Shown in pieces: positions 23,720 through 32,644 of a stretch of DNA of 64,000 bases. The DNA lies in assembly GCF_900114375.1 (NCBI RefSeq), contig NZ_FOSV01000001.1, forward strand, positions 302,600 through 366,599, read 5' to 3'. Position 1 is the first letter of the stretch, and the number at the start of each line of letters is the position of its first letter. The notes beneath the pieces were generated by a model. That model was given only the letters and a program-made list of their open reading frames with translations. It was not told the DNA's origin and made no database searches. Source of the DNA: Methylorubrum salsuginis. Its GTDB lineage: Bacteria > Pseudomonadota > Alphaproteobacteria > Rhizobiales > Beijerinckiaceae. Both the position numbers and the translations under genes were made by a program.

Positions 23720-24847
23720 CTAGATGTCGCGCAGCAGGGCGAGATAGCCCTGCGCCGCGTTGTGCCAGGAGAAGGCCTTCGCGCGTTCCAGTCCGCGCCC
23801 GCGCAGATCGGCCCGCAGGGCCGGCGAGGTGACGAGGTTGCGGAAATGCGCCTGCCACGTCGGCGCGTCGTCCGGCCCCGCCAGGAGGGCGGCCGCGCCG
23901 CAGATTTCCGGCAGGCACGACTGGTCCGAGGCCACGACCGGGCAGCCGAGGGCCATCGCTTCGAGGACGGGCAGGCCGAACCCTTCGGAGCGCGAGGGAA
24001 AGGCCAGGCAGAGTGCGTGCGCGTAGAGCCAGGCGAGGTCGTCGTCCGTGACGAAGCCGAGGCCGTGGATGTTGCTGGCCCTGACGGATTCCGTCGGCGA
24101 GAAGATCGCCGCCGAGCCGCCGGCCACCACGAGGTCGATGCCCAGCGCGTCGAGCGCCGCCGCCTGCCGCAGGATGAAGGCGGCGTTCTTGTGCCGGGCC
24201 CGGCTTCCGAGCAGCAGGACGAAGGGCCGGATTCCGTCGAGGCGGGCCGGCAGGTCGGAGCGCGCCGCGCTCCAGCGGTACACGTGCTCGTGCCCGTTGT
24301 GCATGACCGTGATCGCCCGCGGCGCGATGCCGAGGCGCTGGGCGAGCTGCCCGGCCGAGAAATGCGAGACCGAGGTGATCATCGCCCCGCGCTTGACGAG
24401 GCTCGGCAGCAGCACCCGGTAGAGCGCGCGGAAGGTGGGGCTGTAGCTGCCGGGCGCGTCGAACACGTTGGTGTCGTGCATGCACACGATCTGACGGCGC
24501 AGCGAGACCGGTCCCGTGTTGCAGAGATTGAGCAGCGGCGCGTCCGTGCGCAGGGGCAGGATCGCCTGCTCCCAGAGATGGCCGGAGGCGCCCTCCGCGT
24601 GGCAGGTCCGGATCGCCGAGAGAGCCGGCACGGTGGTCGCGGCCGGCGGCAGGATCAGCCGGACCCGCGCAGCCCGGTCGTCCAGCAGGCCGTCGAGCAC
24701 CGAGACGATCTCCCGGGCATAGCGCTGCACGCCGGTCACCGGTTGGGCATAGAAGCGGCCGTTGATCGCGAAGGCCAGCGCAGGAGACACGCCGGGGCGC
24801 CTCAGGGGCGGGCCGCGGGTGAAATGCGGCGCGTCGGCATAATACAT
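23720..24847 (-). CDS. Glycosyltransferase family 4 (GT-B fold)
   Basis: A 375-residue protein from ATG 24847 (an upstream in-frame GTG at 24889 would add 14 residues). The fold starts at AINGRFYAQPVTGVQRYARE; the C-terminal half has FVLLLGSRARHKNAAFILR, AFPSRSEGFGLPVLEAMALG and PVVASDQSCLPEI, the EGFGLP element being typical of mannosyl/rhamnosyl GT4 enzymes. Probably one of the EPS repeat-unit transferases. The TAG stop lies inside a type III dispersed repeat. It is separated by 427 bp of repeats from the next gene downstream. Confidence 0.85.
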   Translation of the reverse strand: MYYADAPHFTRGPPLRRPGVSPALAFAINGRFYAQPVTGVQRYAREIVSVLDGLLDDRAARVRLILPPAATTVPALSAIRTCHAEGASGHLWEQAILPLRTDAPLLNLCNTGPVSLRRQIVCMHDTNVFDAPGSYSPTFRALYRVLLPSLVKRGAMITSVSHFSAGQLAQRLGIAPRAITVMHNGHEHVYRWSAARSDLPARLDGIRPFVLLLGSRARHKNAAFILRQAAALDALGIDLVVAGGSAAIFSPTESVRASNIHGLGFVTDDDLAWLYAHALCLAFPSRSEGFGLPVLEAMALGCPVVASDQSCLPEICGAAALLAGPDDAPTWQAHFRNLVTSPALRADLRGRGLERAKAFSWHNAAQGYLALLRDI

Positions 24848-25138
24848 CGGCCCCTCGCCGAGTGAGCAACGTAGCGGAGGTTTCGACACGCGGGCGGACT
24901 TCAGAATAGTGCCATCGATGACGGCTTCGCATCAATTGTGCCAAATGCATCGACTTGTCTTGTCTTGATCGGATCGTTCCGGCGCAGGTAACGCTTTCGT
25001 GTCTTCGGAATTCAGGGCCGGTCCCGAGGGCGCGGCCGACCCGTTCCCGGTTCCTGCGCCGTGCCGCCGGGCTGCGGGGGCGGAGAGCCCCGCGCGGCAT
25101 GGCGGCCGAACCTGCGCGGTCGCGTGCGGCGATCCCGA

Positions 25139-26572
25139 TCACGACCGGACCTCCGATGGACCGCCCGATGCGGACAAGCTCCCGCGCGGCGAGCGGGATA
25201 CCGGCCGCAGGCCGACGGAGGGCGTGTGGGTGGCGGCGATCATGCCGAGCGCCGCGGAGACGGCGATGCCGATGTCGGGAATGGTCCCGGAGAGCTGGTA
25301 CATCACCAGCACCGGCACGAGGGCGAGCTTCGTGACCGTGGCGAACAGGAGGGCCTCGCGCGAAGCCCCCCGCGGGGCGGCCACGAGCTGCTGCGCGATG
25401 AAGCCGAACATCAGCAGCGCTCCGAAGAGGCCGGTGCTGCCGAGGATCGAGATCGCCCAGTTCGAGACGCGGATCGAGCCGAGCCCGACGCCGAGGCCGC
25501 CGGAATCCAGGAAGGCGTGCCAGCCGACCCGGTTCCACAGGCTGCGCTCGGCGTAGGAGGCCGAGCTCGACTTCTGGAAGACCATCTTGTCGACCATCGC
25601 GACGACCGGGTCGAACAGCGTCGGCTTGATCACGAAGGCGGCGAACACCGCGAAGACGGCGAGCACGATGAGGCCGAATTCCAGGCCGATCTGCCCACGG
25701 CGCGGATTGCCCGCATCGAGCATGCGCACGAGCAGGTCGAGGCCGTAGACCGCCCCCAGCACCGCGAGGCCGACATAGGCCGTGGACGAGGTCGAGAGCA
25801 GGGTCATCAGCAGGAGGGCGACGATCGCACCCAGCACCAGGAGCTGCTCGACGCCCGCACGGTAGAGCGGCCGGGTGAAGATGAGGGCCGCCGCGAAGCC
25901 GACGCAGGCCGTGCCGTAGCTGGAGGCCTCCGGCATCAGACCCACGACGCGCTTGGCCCCGTCGGCCTCGACATCTGTCAGGAGCGCGTAGGTCGCCGTG
26001 CGGAACGGATCGAGGACGGCGCCGATGTTGAGGGTGTAGGTGATCAGATCGACGAGGCCGGTGGCGACGAGCGCGAAGGCCGCGTAGAGCAGCGCGCGCC
26101 GGTAATGGGCGCGCAGGGCGTCCGTCTGGCCGATGATCGCGAAGGCCAGAGTGGCGGCGTAGGACAGCATCATGTAGCCGGACTGGGTGATGTTGCCCGC
26201 TCCCGGCTTCAGGATGTCCGTGCCGAACCGGAAGGCGGAGACCGGCACGACCTCGATCATCCCGGCGAACAGGCGCGGCAGCACCACGGCGCCGAACAGG
26301 GCGTAGACGAGGAAGGCCGTGAACAGGAGGAGCCGCTGCGGGTCGAGGGCGGCTTCGACGCCGCGCAGGACGTTGCCGCGCTGGATCAGCACCTTGCAGA
26401 CGAAGACCGCGGCGCAGACCGATTGCGGCAGCAGGGTCGCCCCGCCGCTTCCCGGCAGCATCTGCAGGGAGCCGAACGCGCCGCAGACCATCAGTAGGTA
26501 GAGCAGGCCCGGTCCGTTCGAGGCGGCCGCCGCGACGATCAGGACCCACAGGAGCGCGGCAGGCCAGCTCAC
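25139..26572 (-). CDS. Wzy-like EPS polymerase / O-antigen ligase-type membrane protein
   Basis: 477 residues with about 11-12 hydrophobic segments and one large soluble loop near the C-terminal third (about 300-350), the layout of Wzy/ExoQ polymerases. Motif-like stretches include GLMPEASSYGTACVGFAAAL, in which the glutamate and the GT pattern resemble the functional loop of this group, and LLSTSSTAYVGLAVL. It would polymerise repeat units flipped by Wzx. It starts 9 bp after the ExoF-like exporter gene, so they are in one operon. Family sequences are weakly conserved; the role rests on topology and context. Confidence 0.75.
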   Translation of the reverse strand: MSWPAALLWVLIVAAAASNGPGLLYLLMVCGAFGSLQMLPGSGGATLLPQSVCAAVFVCKVLIQRGNVLRGVEAALDPQRLLLFTAFLVYALFGAVVLPRLFAGMIEVVPVSAFRFGTDILKPGAGNITQSGYMMLSYAATLAFAIIGQTDALRAHYRRALLYAAFALVATGLVDLITYTLNIGAVLDPFRTATYALLTDVEADGAKRVVGLMPEASSYGTACVGFAAALIFTRPLYRAGVEQLLVLGAIVALLLMTLLSTSSTAYVGLAVLGAVYGLDLLVRMLDAGNPRRGQIGLEFGLIVLAVFAVFAAFVIKPTLFDPVVAMVDKMVFQKSSSASYAERSLWNRVGWHAFLDSGGLGVGLGSIRVSNWAISILGSTGLFGALLMFGFIAQQLVAAPRGASREALLFATVTKLALVPVLVMYQLSGTIPDIGIAVSAALGMIAATHTPSVGLRPVSRSPRGSLSASGGPSEVRS

Positions 26573-26581
26573 GGGCGTGCC

Positions 26582-27904
26582 TCAGTAATTGCCGGACGAG
26601 TCGGCGGAGGCCCGGGCGCCTCTGTCGGCGACCGCAGGGTTCGGGCTGGTCATCCGCGGCTGCACGCGCACCACGTCGCCGGGTTGCAGCAGGTCGTCCT
26701 CGTCGGCCGGCAGCGATTCCGCCTTGCCGCCGCGGCGGCGCAGGATGACGTAGTCCGGCTTGGAGAAGGCCTCGGAATTGGCCAGCACGGCCGCGGGCGA
26801 GGTGATCTCGGCCTGGCGCAGGAGGTTGTTGGACGCCCCGATCTTGGCCTCGGTCTCGTTGAGCTTGATCCGCGTCTCGGCCGATTCCTGCAGGGCGACG
26901 TTGCGGCGCTGATCCCTCAGGTCGAGGATGTCGCGGTCGGCCTTCGAGATGTCCTGCCGGGCCCGGATCACGGCGATCTGAATGTCGAGCCGGTTGGATT
27001 CGAGGGTCGCGATGGTCTGCGACGCCTCGATCTGCCGCGGCATCGCCGAGAGCCCCTTCGCCACGAGGCCGGCGATGCGGGAGAGTTCGTTCTTCATCAG
27101 TTCGAGCTGATCGGCGGTCTTGACGTCCTTCGCCGTCAGCGACGCGATCTGCTCCGTCAGGAATTCCTTGTATTGCTTGAGATTGAGGATCTGCGACTCG
27201 AGCGCCGCCCGGCGGGTGTCGAGGGTGAGGCGCTCCTCGCGCAGGATCCGGGCGATCTCGGGGTCCTTGCCGCGGGTTTGAAGCTCCACCGGGAAGGCGA
27301 TGGGGATCTCCCGGATCTCCGCATCGAGACGGGCCTGTCGGGCGATCAGCGCGAGACGGGTCGCCGACAATTCCTCGATGTCGCCGCGGGCCTGCACGGC
27401 GTCGCGGGTGAAGCGCAGCAGGAGGTCGGTGGGCACCCGCTGCATGCCGCCGGCGATGCTGACCGCCTGAAGGACGCTGAGCTGGGGCCGGTAATCGTAC
27501 TCGCCCGGCTTCTCGACGCTGCCCAGCACGTAGATCGGGCGGAACTTGACGACCTGGACCGAGGCGTCGGGCTTGGTGGCGAGGCCGGCCTTGGCCTTCA
27601 GCCGCTCCGTGAGTTCGGCCGCGACCTCCGTCGTCGTGCGGCCGCTGGCCTCGATCTCGCCGACCAGGGGCAACGCCACCTGTCCGGAGGGCGTCACCGT
27701 GAACTCGCCGTCGAAGGCCTGCCACTGGTAGGCCTCGCCCGTGCCGGCCCGCAGGTCGGAGACCTTGACCTCCAGCCGGTCCTGGGGCCCGAGCCGGTAG
27801 GGCTCGTCGGCCCAGGCGGCACCGGAGGCCGCGCCGGTGGCGGTGAGCAACAGGACCAGGGCCAGGCGGGCCGCGGCATACCGGGTCTGGAGACGCGTTC
27901 TCAT
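26582..27904 (-). CDS. ExoF-like polysaccharide export protein
   Basis: 440 residues with a signal peptide cleaved near AAWA (about 32). The Poly_export domain follows (YRLGPQDRLEVKVSD, about 36-50), then an SLBB-like part (YVLGSVEKPGEYDYRP), a long helical/coiled-coil stretch (about 165-370), and a second SLBB-like end (LLQPGDVVRVQPRM). There is no lipobox cysteine, unlike Wza, but as in ExoF/GumB-type proteins. It forms or feeds the outer-membrane exit for EPS. Its ATG overlaps the stop of the Wzz-like gene (27901-27904), so they are coupled. Confidence 0.9.
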   Translation of the reverse strand: MRTRLQTRYAAARLALVLLLTATGAASGAAWADEPYRLGPQDRLEVKVSDLRAGTGEAYQWQAFDGEFTVTPSGQVALPLVGEIEASGRTTTEVAAELTERLKAKAGLATKPDASVQVVKFRPIYVLGSVEKPGEYDYRPQLSVLQAVSIAGGMQRVPTDLLLRFTRDAVQARGDIEELSATRLALIARQARLDAEIREIPIAFPVELQTRGKDPEIARILREERLTLDTRRAALESQILNLKQYKEFLTEQIASLTAKDVKTADQLELMKNELSRIAGLVAKGLSAMPRQIEASQTIATLESNRLDIQIAVIRARQDISKADRDILDLRDQRRNVALQESAETRIKLNETEAKIGASNNLLRQAEITSPAAVLANSEAFSKPDYVILRRRGGKAESLPADEDDLLQPGDVVRVQPRMTSPNPAVADRGARASADSSGNY

Positions 27905-28872
27905 GCGATCCTCACGCGTTCGGGCGATGGTCCGATGGGGCGGCCGATGCGGGCGGTCCGCACCGTGGGCCGAGAGACGGACTGCGGCAGCAGCACGATG
28001 AGCAGGCCGCTCATCGCGCCGAGCCCGGCCAGCATCGCCAGCAGCGGCGCCGGCTTCGGGAACGCGCTGCGCAGCGGGAGCTTGGCGGGCCCGAGCAGGC
28101 GCACGTCGGCATCGGGCATGCCGCCGTCGGGGATGCTTCCCAGGCGCAGGCCGGCGCTGGCCGCCAGAAGCTGCGTGTGCAGGCTGTTCACGCGGCTCTC
28201 GAGATAGGCGCCCCGGCGCTTCTCACGGGCCAGCACGCCGCGCAGGCGGTGGGCGGCGTAGGCCACGGCAATCGCGTTCACGACCCGCGTCGCCTGTTTG
28301 GCGCTCTGCGCGCGGTAGGAGATCTCGATGACGTAGGACAGCCCGAGCCGGCGCGCGCGCACGCGGTTGGCGAACGCGTAGAAGGACGGGACACCGTCCG
28401 CGGCGGGCTCGATGAGGCGCTCGAACCGGCGGATCTTGGCGCCGAGATAGGCCCAGAGCCCGTCCGCGCCGCTGCGGCTCTCGGGAGCCTCGGACAGGTT
28501 CAGCGCCTTGAAGACCTGATAGAGCAATTGCTCCGAGCGCAGGGCGCGCAGTTCGGTCTCGCACTGCTCGCCGTCGATCATGAACTGGTGGAAGTGCCGG
28601 ACATCCTCGGGACCGTCGTTGATGATGACCCGCGGCTGCAGCAGAACCTGCGTCGTGGCGACGAAGTCCGGCCGCAGCAGTTTCACGTAGACCGCGCCCG
28701 CCGCGACGAAGGCCGCGACCCACAGCGCCAGGAACACCCTTTTCGAGCGCAGGAGCCTCAGGGTCGAGACGATGCCGGCCCAGGCCTCCTCCTCGGAGCG
28801 CTCACCGCCCCAGATCGGTCGTGCCATCGGCCGGGCGGCCATTCGGGGGGAAGCGGCCCTCATCGCCGCCAC
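27901..28872 (-). CDS. Wzz-type chain-length determinant, kinase-less
   Basis: 323 residues: a cytoplasmic tail, a membrane segment (about 46-66, VFLALWVAAFVAAGAVYV), a periplasmic helical region and a second membrane segment (about 278-297). There is no kinase domain. It is a second polysaccharide co-polymerase besides the Wzc-like protein at 20699; the two share the pattern L.QPRV/LEPRV after the first membrane segment and LSYVIEISYRAQS versus QSYVLEVSFRGLT. The start is uncertain because several methionines occur in the first 20 residues. Confidence 0.8.
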   Translation of the reverse strand: MAAMRAASPRMAARPMARPIWGGERSEEEAWAGIVSTLRLLRSKRVFLALWVAAFVAAGAVYVKLLRPDFVATTQVLLQPRVIINDGPEDVRHFHQFMIDGEQCETELRALRSEQLLYQVFKALNLSEAPESRSGADGLWAYLGAKIRRFERLIEPAADGVPSFYAFANRVRARRLGLSYVIEISYRAQSAKQATRVVNAIAVAYAAHRLRGVLAREKRRGAYLESRVNSLHTQLLAASAGLRLGSIPDGGMPDADVRLLGPAKLPLRSAFPKPAPLLAMLAGLGAMSGLLIVLLPQSVSRPTVRTARIGRPIGPSPERVRIA

Positions 28873-28893
28873 GCTCCGCGAAGCGCCCGATCT

Positions 28894-30066
28894 TCACGCA
28901 TAGGCCGGCCGTCTGCGGCTCAGCGGAACCGGCAGACCGGCCGCCTCGGGCGCGGCGACCGGCGGCTGGCTGCCATAGGTGCCCATCCAGGCGGCGCCGA
29001 CGGCCTGGCGCATCTGGCGCTCGAACCGGGCGGGATTGAACTGGCGTGCGTGCAGGGCGATCTCGGCCGGGTCGAGATCGAGACCTTCCAGGCGCGCGAC
29101 CGCGTCGATCAAGGCCTCTTCGCTCTGCTCGTGGAAGAACACGCCGGTGCGGGCCTCGACCACCGTCTCGGTGGCGCCGCCGCGTCCGTAGGCGATGACC
29201 GGGCGACCACTCGCCATCGCCTCCACGGGCACGATCCCGAAATCCTCCTCGCCGGGGAAGATGAGGCCGCGCGCCCGCGCATAATGATGCCGCAGGGTGG
29301 CGAAGGGCTGGGCCCCGAGAACCTCCACGGTGGGGCCGGCGAGGGCGCGCAGCTCGCCCAGCATCTCGCCGCCGCCGATGATCACGAGGCGCCGTCTCAG
29401 CGCGTTGAAGGCCCGGACGGCAATGTCCGGCCGCTTGTAGCGGACGAGTTCACCGACCATCAGGTAGTAGTCGCCGACCTCCTCCGGCGCGACCGGCGCG
29501 AAGGCGCTGACATCGACCGGCGGATGGATGACCTCGGCGTCCCGGCGGTAGTAGCGGCGGATGCGGCCGGACACCGTGCTCGAATTCGCGACGAACCGAT
29601 CGACCCGCGCGGCCGAACTGGCATCCCAGGTCCGCAGGTAATGGGTCAGCAGCGGCATGGTGGCCCGGGCGATCGGCCCGGCGCTGCGCCGGTAATCGTG
29701 GTACATGTTCCAGATGTACCGCATCGGCGAGTGGCAATAGCAGATGTGGACGGCGCCCTCCGGCGGGACGACGCCCTTGGCCGGGCCCGATTCACTGCTG
29801 ATGATCAGGTCGTAACCGCTGAGATCGAGCTGTTCCAACGCCAGCGGCATCAGCGGCAGGTAGGATTTGTACATCCGCGCCGCCCGCGGAAGCTTGGCGA
29901 TGAACGAGGTGCGGATGGTGTGGCGGCGCAGATCGTCCGACAGCGCCTCCGGCACGACCACATGCGTGAAGATGTCGGCGTCGGGATACATGCGGCAGAG
30001 CGCTTCGAGCACCTTCTCGCCGCCGCGCATGCCGACAAGCCAGTAATGGACGATCGCAACACGCAT
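28894..30066 (-). CDS. Glycosyltransferase family 4, WbaZ-like
   Basis: 390 residues. The N-terminus RVAIVHYWLVGMRGGEKVLE and the segment CYCHSPMRYIWNMYHDY are typical of WbaZ/mannosyltransferase-like GT4 enzymes; the C-terminal half has YYLMVGELVRYKRPDIAVRA, GLIFPGEEDFGIVPVEAMASG and PVIAYGRGGATETV. It probably adds mannose or a related sugar to the lipid-linked intermediate, in keeping with ManC at 32645 (inference). It lies 21 bp upstream of the Wzz-like gene in the same direction. Confidence 0.85.
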   Translation of the reverse strand: MRVAIVHYWLVGMRGGEKVLEALCRMYPDADIFTHVVVPEALSDDLRRHTIRTSFIAKLPRAARMYKSYLPLMPLALEQLDLSGYDLIISSESGPAKGVVPPEGAVHICYCHSPMRYIWNMYHDYRRSAGPIARATMPLLTHYLRTWDASSAARVDRFVANSSTVSGRIRRYYRRDAEVIHPPVDVSAFAPVAPEEVGDYYLMVGELVRYKRPDIAVRAFNALRRRLVIIGGGEMLGELRALAGPTVEVLGAQPFATLRHHYARARGLIFPGEEDFGIVPVEAMASGRPVIAYGRGGATETVVEARTGVFFHEQSEEALIDAVARLEGLDLDPAEIALHARQFNPARFERQMRQAVGAAWMGTYGSQPPVAAPEAAGLPVPLSRRRPAYA

Positions 30067-30262
30067 GACGCTTCTCCGGGACGGACGGGTCGGGACGGCT
30101 GGGGGCAGCAGGGCGCCGCTGCACAGGCGGAAGGACGCGAGCGCCGACCCGCGATGGTCTGGCCCGTCTCCCGTGATCGGCAGGCCGAGCGGCGGACATC
30201 CCCCTCGCCCTTCGAGAGCCGCGCCCGACCCCGTCGGGTCCGGGCGGCTCCAGGTTTTCGTC

Positions 30263-30315
30263 TCGACGCGCCTTCTTGCGCCGAGCCGGCATCCCCTTCG
30301 TCGGGAAGCGCTCTA
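30263..30315 (-). repeat. Dispersed 3'-end repeat, copy c (type III)
   Basis: The minus strand reads TAGAGCGCTTCCCGACGAAG and continues through GCCGGCTCGGCGCAAGAAGG. It aligns over about 50 bp with the copy at 23671-23722. Its first three bases are the stop codon of the sugar transferase gene. The following sequence (to about 30195) is a diverged linker as in the 23.6-kb array. Confidence 0.65.
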
Positions 30316-31017
30316 ATACGAGCCCTTCACCAGGAAGACGGCCGGGATCGTGCGGAGGATGATCAGCAGATCGCTGAGGAAGTTCTGGGACTCGACATAC
30401 TGCCGGTCGAGGCGCACCCGCTCGGCATAGCTCGTGTCCGAGCGGCCGCTGATCTGCCAAGCGCCGGTCAGGCCCGGGCGCACCGCGAAATACGCGGACG
30501 CCGCATCCCCATACTTCTCGACCTCCGCCTCGACGATGGGACGGGGCCCGACGATGCTCATCTCGCCCCGGACGATGTTGATCAGCTGCGGCAGCTCGTC
30601 GAGGCTCGACTTGCGCAGCACGCGGCCGATCGGGGTGATGCGCGGATCGTTCTTGAGTTTGCGGCTCCGGTTCCACTCGGCGAGCGCATCCGGATTCTCG
30701 GCGAGATGGCGGGCCAGGGCCTCCTGGCTGTCCACCCGCATGGTGCGGAACTTCAGACAGCCGAAGCTCGTCTGACGGCGGCCCAGACGCCGATGACTGT
30801 AGAAGGGCGAGCCACCATCGAAGGCCCAGATCGCCAGGGCGACCAGGATCAGCAGAGGTAACAGCACGATCAGGGCCGTCAGCGCGGTGCCCACATCGAA
30901 ACCGCGTTTGAGCGTGCGATCCACCAATCCGCGCGACCCCGATGGGCGCCGCACCAATGGCCGGAAAGTCTGCTTCTTCAGATGTGGGCTGACGACGAAT
31001 AGGTTTTGATCTGACAC
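30313..31017 (-). CDS. ExoY/WcaJ-type undecaprenyl-phosphate sugar phosphotransferase
   Basis: 234 residues from GTG 31017, chosen because GGGAGG lies 5 nt upstream and the length fits ExoY-type enzymes; the frame is open further up to 31125. One membrane hairpin (about 41-61) precedes the catalytic domain: FYSHRRLGRRQTSFGCLKFRTM, KNDPRITPIGRVLRKSSLDE with LPQLINI, VGPRPIV and RPGLTGAWQISGR. It transfers a hexose-1-phosphate to undecaprenyl phosphate, the first committed step of EPS assembly, at the inner membrane. It is the first gene of the long minus-strand EPS run. The stop codon comes from a repeat. Confidence 0.9.
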   Translation of the reverse strand: MSDQNLFVVSPHLKKQTFRPLVRRPSGSRGLVDRTLKRGFDVGTALTALIVLLPLLILVALAIWAFDGGSPFYSHRRLGRRQTSFGCLKFRTMRVDSQEALARHLAENPDALAEWNRSRKLKNDPRITPIGRVLRKSSLDELPQLINIVRGEMSIVGPRPIVEAEVEKYGDAASAYFAVRPGLTGAWQISGRSDTSYAERVRLDRQYVESQNFLSDLLIILRTIPAVFLVKGSY

Positions 31018-31982
31018 CCGGGCCTCCCTCATGTCGGGATCGACGAAAGACATCGTTAACCACACGGCGTCATAATTGCTGGTGCAGCGCAGCAAGACAA
31101 GTCTCGGCGCGGGCAGATGCTGCACAACTTTTTATCCGCGCGATTTCTTTTTGGGCACATTCTCTGGTGGTATAGGCAATTAGTCCTGTCTTCGATCCGG
31201 GGCGCCCGCCTTCTACGCAGTCGGACGCCTGTCTTCTACGCAGTTCGGCTCATTTGTTCAGCGCCGATTTCCTGCGCATCGGGCCCGTGAGTCGAAGACC
31301 GATAGCGATATGACTTGACAGTTTCGTCGATATTCATTTCAAATTTTCGGTCAACTTTGAAGCGGTTGCTTCTGTCTGGAATGATTTTGTATGATTTTCG
31401 GAGTTTAAGCTGGATTTTAGGGAATATGTGGCTGATTCGGCCAAGTCATACAACGACATCATCGGCCCCGGCGCCGAGATGGAGCGGTGCCTGAAGCGGG
31501 TGGCGGGCGTCGCGTGCCGGGCCGCGAGAGCGCGCGAGTCCGTCCGCTGCGCCCCATGACGGGCGACGACCCGCAAGTTGGACGGATGGCCCGTCCTGCC
31601 GAATTTGCCGCACTGCAACGAAGGCGCGTGCGGTCTCCTGATCCGTGACGGCGCGGCATCGCCTTCAGGCCCAGTGGAGCCGCTGCCTGCCGAGGATGTT
31701 TCGCCGGTGCGCGCACAGCCTGGGTCACAGTGTCGAGCCCGGAGCCGAAACCGCGCTCTCGACCGTGCCGGCCTCGATGAGGCTCACGACCTTCGTGTCT
31801 CGTGGCACGGCGATTGCTGTTCTCGCCGCCATGAAGGCAGGGGATGCCGTTCCATTCCCTGACCTGGCCGGCATCGATACCGTGTCGGCCATCGATTGAG
31901 ATGCCCTCTGGCCGGCCGATGGTGTTCGAGCGTGTCCCAACTTCGTGCGCATGCTCCGCCATCCTCTCGAGGCGGCGCGGAT
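31018..31982. other. Intergenic region upstream of the priming transferase
   Basis: Nearly 1 kb. An 11-bp direct repeat TTCTACGCAGT occurs at 31211-31221 and 31234-31244, 23 bp apart. Bases about 31310-31440 are AT-rich, with TTGACA at 31316. Between 31450 and 31950 both strands show only arginine-rich, motif-free frames, so I call no gene there; a decayed gene cannot be excluded. Confidence 0.4.
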
Positions 31983-32363
31983 GTGGAGGGCAGCCCTCTC
32001 GTCGTCGTCGCGGACGATGAGGTCGCCATCCGGATCACGACCTGCGCCGCGCTGTCCCGTGAGGGATTTCGCGTGATGGCCGTCTCGACCTGCGATGAGG
32101 CCCTCGCCTATCTCCGCCGGGCCCGCGATGCGCATGTCCTGATCACGGACGTGATCACGCCCGGGGAGGTCGATGGATACGAACTGGCTCGGGTCGCCAG
32201 CCGCGAGTTTCCCCATCTCGCAATTCTCATCACCTCCGCGCAGAGCCAGCCCCGGTTCGGCGACATCGTTCTGGGGGCTTGGTTTCTCGCAAAACCCGTG
32301 AACTTGGATGTCTTGGGCCCCGTCGTGCGAGAATGCATGCAGTCGACCTGTCGAAAGACGTGA
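31983..32363 (+). CDS. Receiver-domain-only response regulator
   Basis: 126 residues from GTG 31983 (GAGG about 10 nt upstream; the frame extends to 31896). It is a bare CheY-like receiver: acidic pocket VVADDE, phospho-acceptor Asp in LITDVITPGEVDGYELA, switch Thr/Ser in ILITSAQ, and the conserved Lys in FLAKPVN. No output domain, so it would signal by protein contact. It sits between the EPS priming gene and manC, which suggests but does not prove a link to EPS control. No cognate histidine kinase is in the window. Confidence 0.75.
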   Translation: MEGSPLVVVADDEVAIRITTCAALSREGFRVMAVSTCDEALAYLRRARDAHVLITDVITPGEVDGYELARVASREFPHLAILITSAQSQPRFGDIVLGAWFLAKPVNLDVLGPVVRECMQSTCRKT

Positions 32364-32644
32364 TTTTTGTACTATTTATTTTTTAATTTAGATTTTTGTG
32401 CGATAGATCGATGTCGGTTTTTATATCATATGGTAGTGATTTTGTTTTGAAATATCAATGGCGCTGTTTATAGAAAATGACGTGATAAAATAAGGCGGGT
32501 TGCTGGGAGCGTTCTTCAGCCTTTCGAAAAATGACGAGGCTGCAAGAAAAAGAGGAGAGCTTCGGCCCGGATCCGTTATCCAGGACGAAGCGCTGAGGAG
32601 CGGCCCAAGAGGCGCGGTGACTCGAAACAAGGGGCGTCGAAACG
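32364..32644. promoter_or_regulatory. AT-rich patch upstream of manC
   Basis: Bases 32364-32500 are dominated by A and T (runs such as ATTTATTTTTTAATTTAG), in sharp contrast to the surrounding sequence. Further on, 32570-32600 resembles the type II repeat (GGATCCGTTATCCAGGAC). The patch could act as the manC promoter and as a binding region for an AT-binding silencer such as MucR or an H-NS-like protein (inference). Confidence 0.4.

Noticed and set aside
23292..27725. A minus-strand frame of about 1480 codons through the EPS genes
   Set aside because: It is antigenic-looking Arg/Pro-rich text in a frame shifted from the GT4, polymerase and exporter genes, which are clearly coding.
31459..31962. 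Possible gene on either strand in the 31.4-31.96 kb spacer
   Set aside because: Both candidate frames are Arg/His-rich, lack ribosome-binding sites and show no domain; no support beyond being open.
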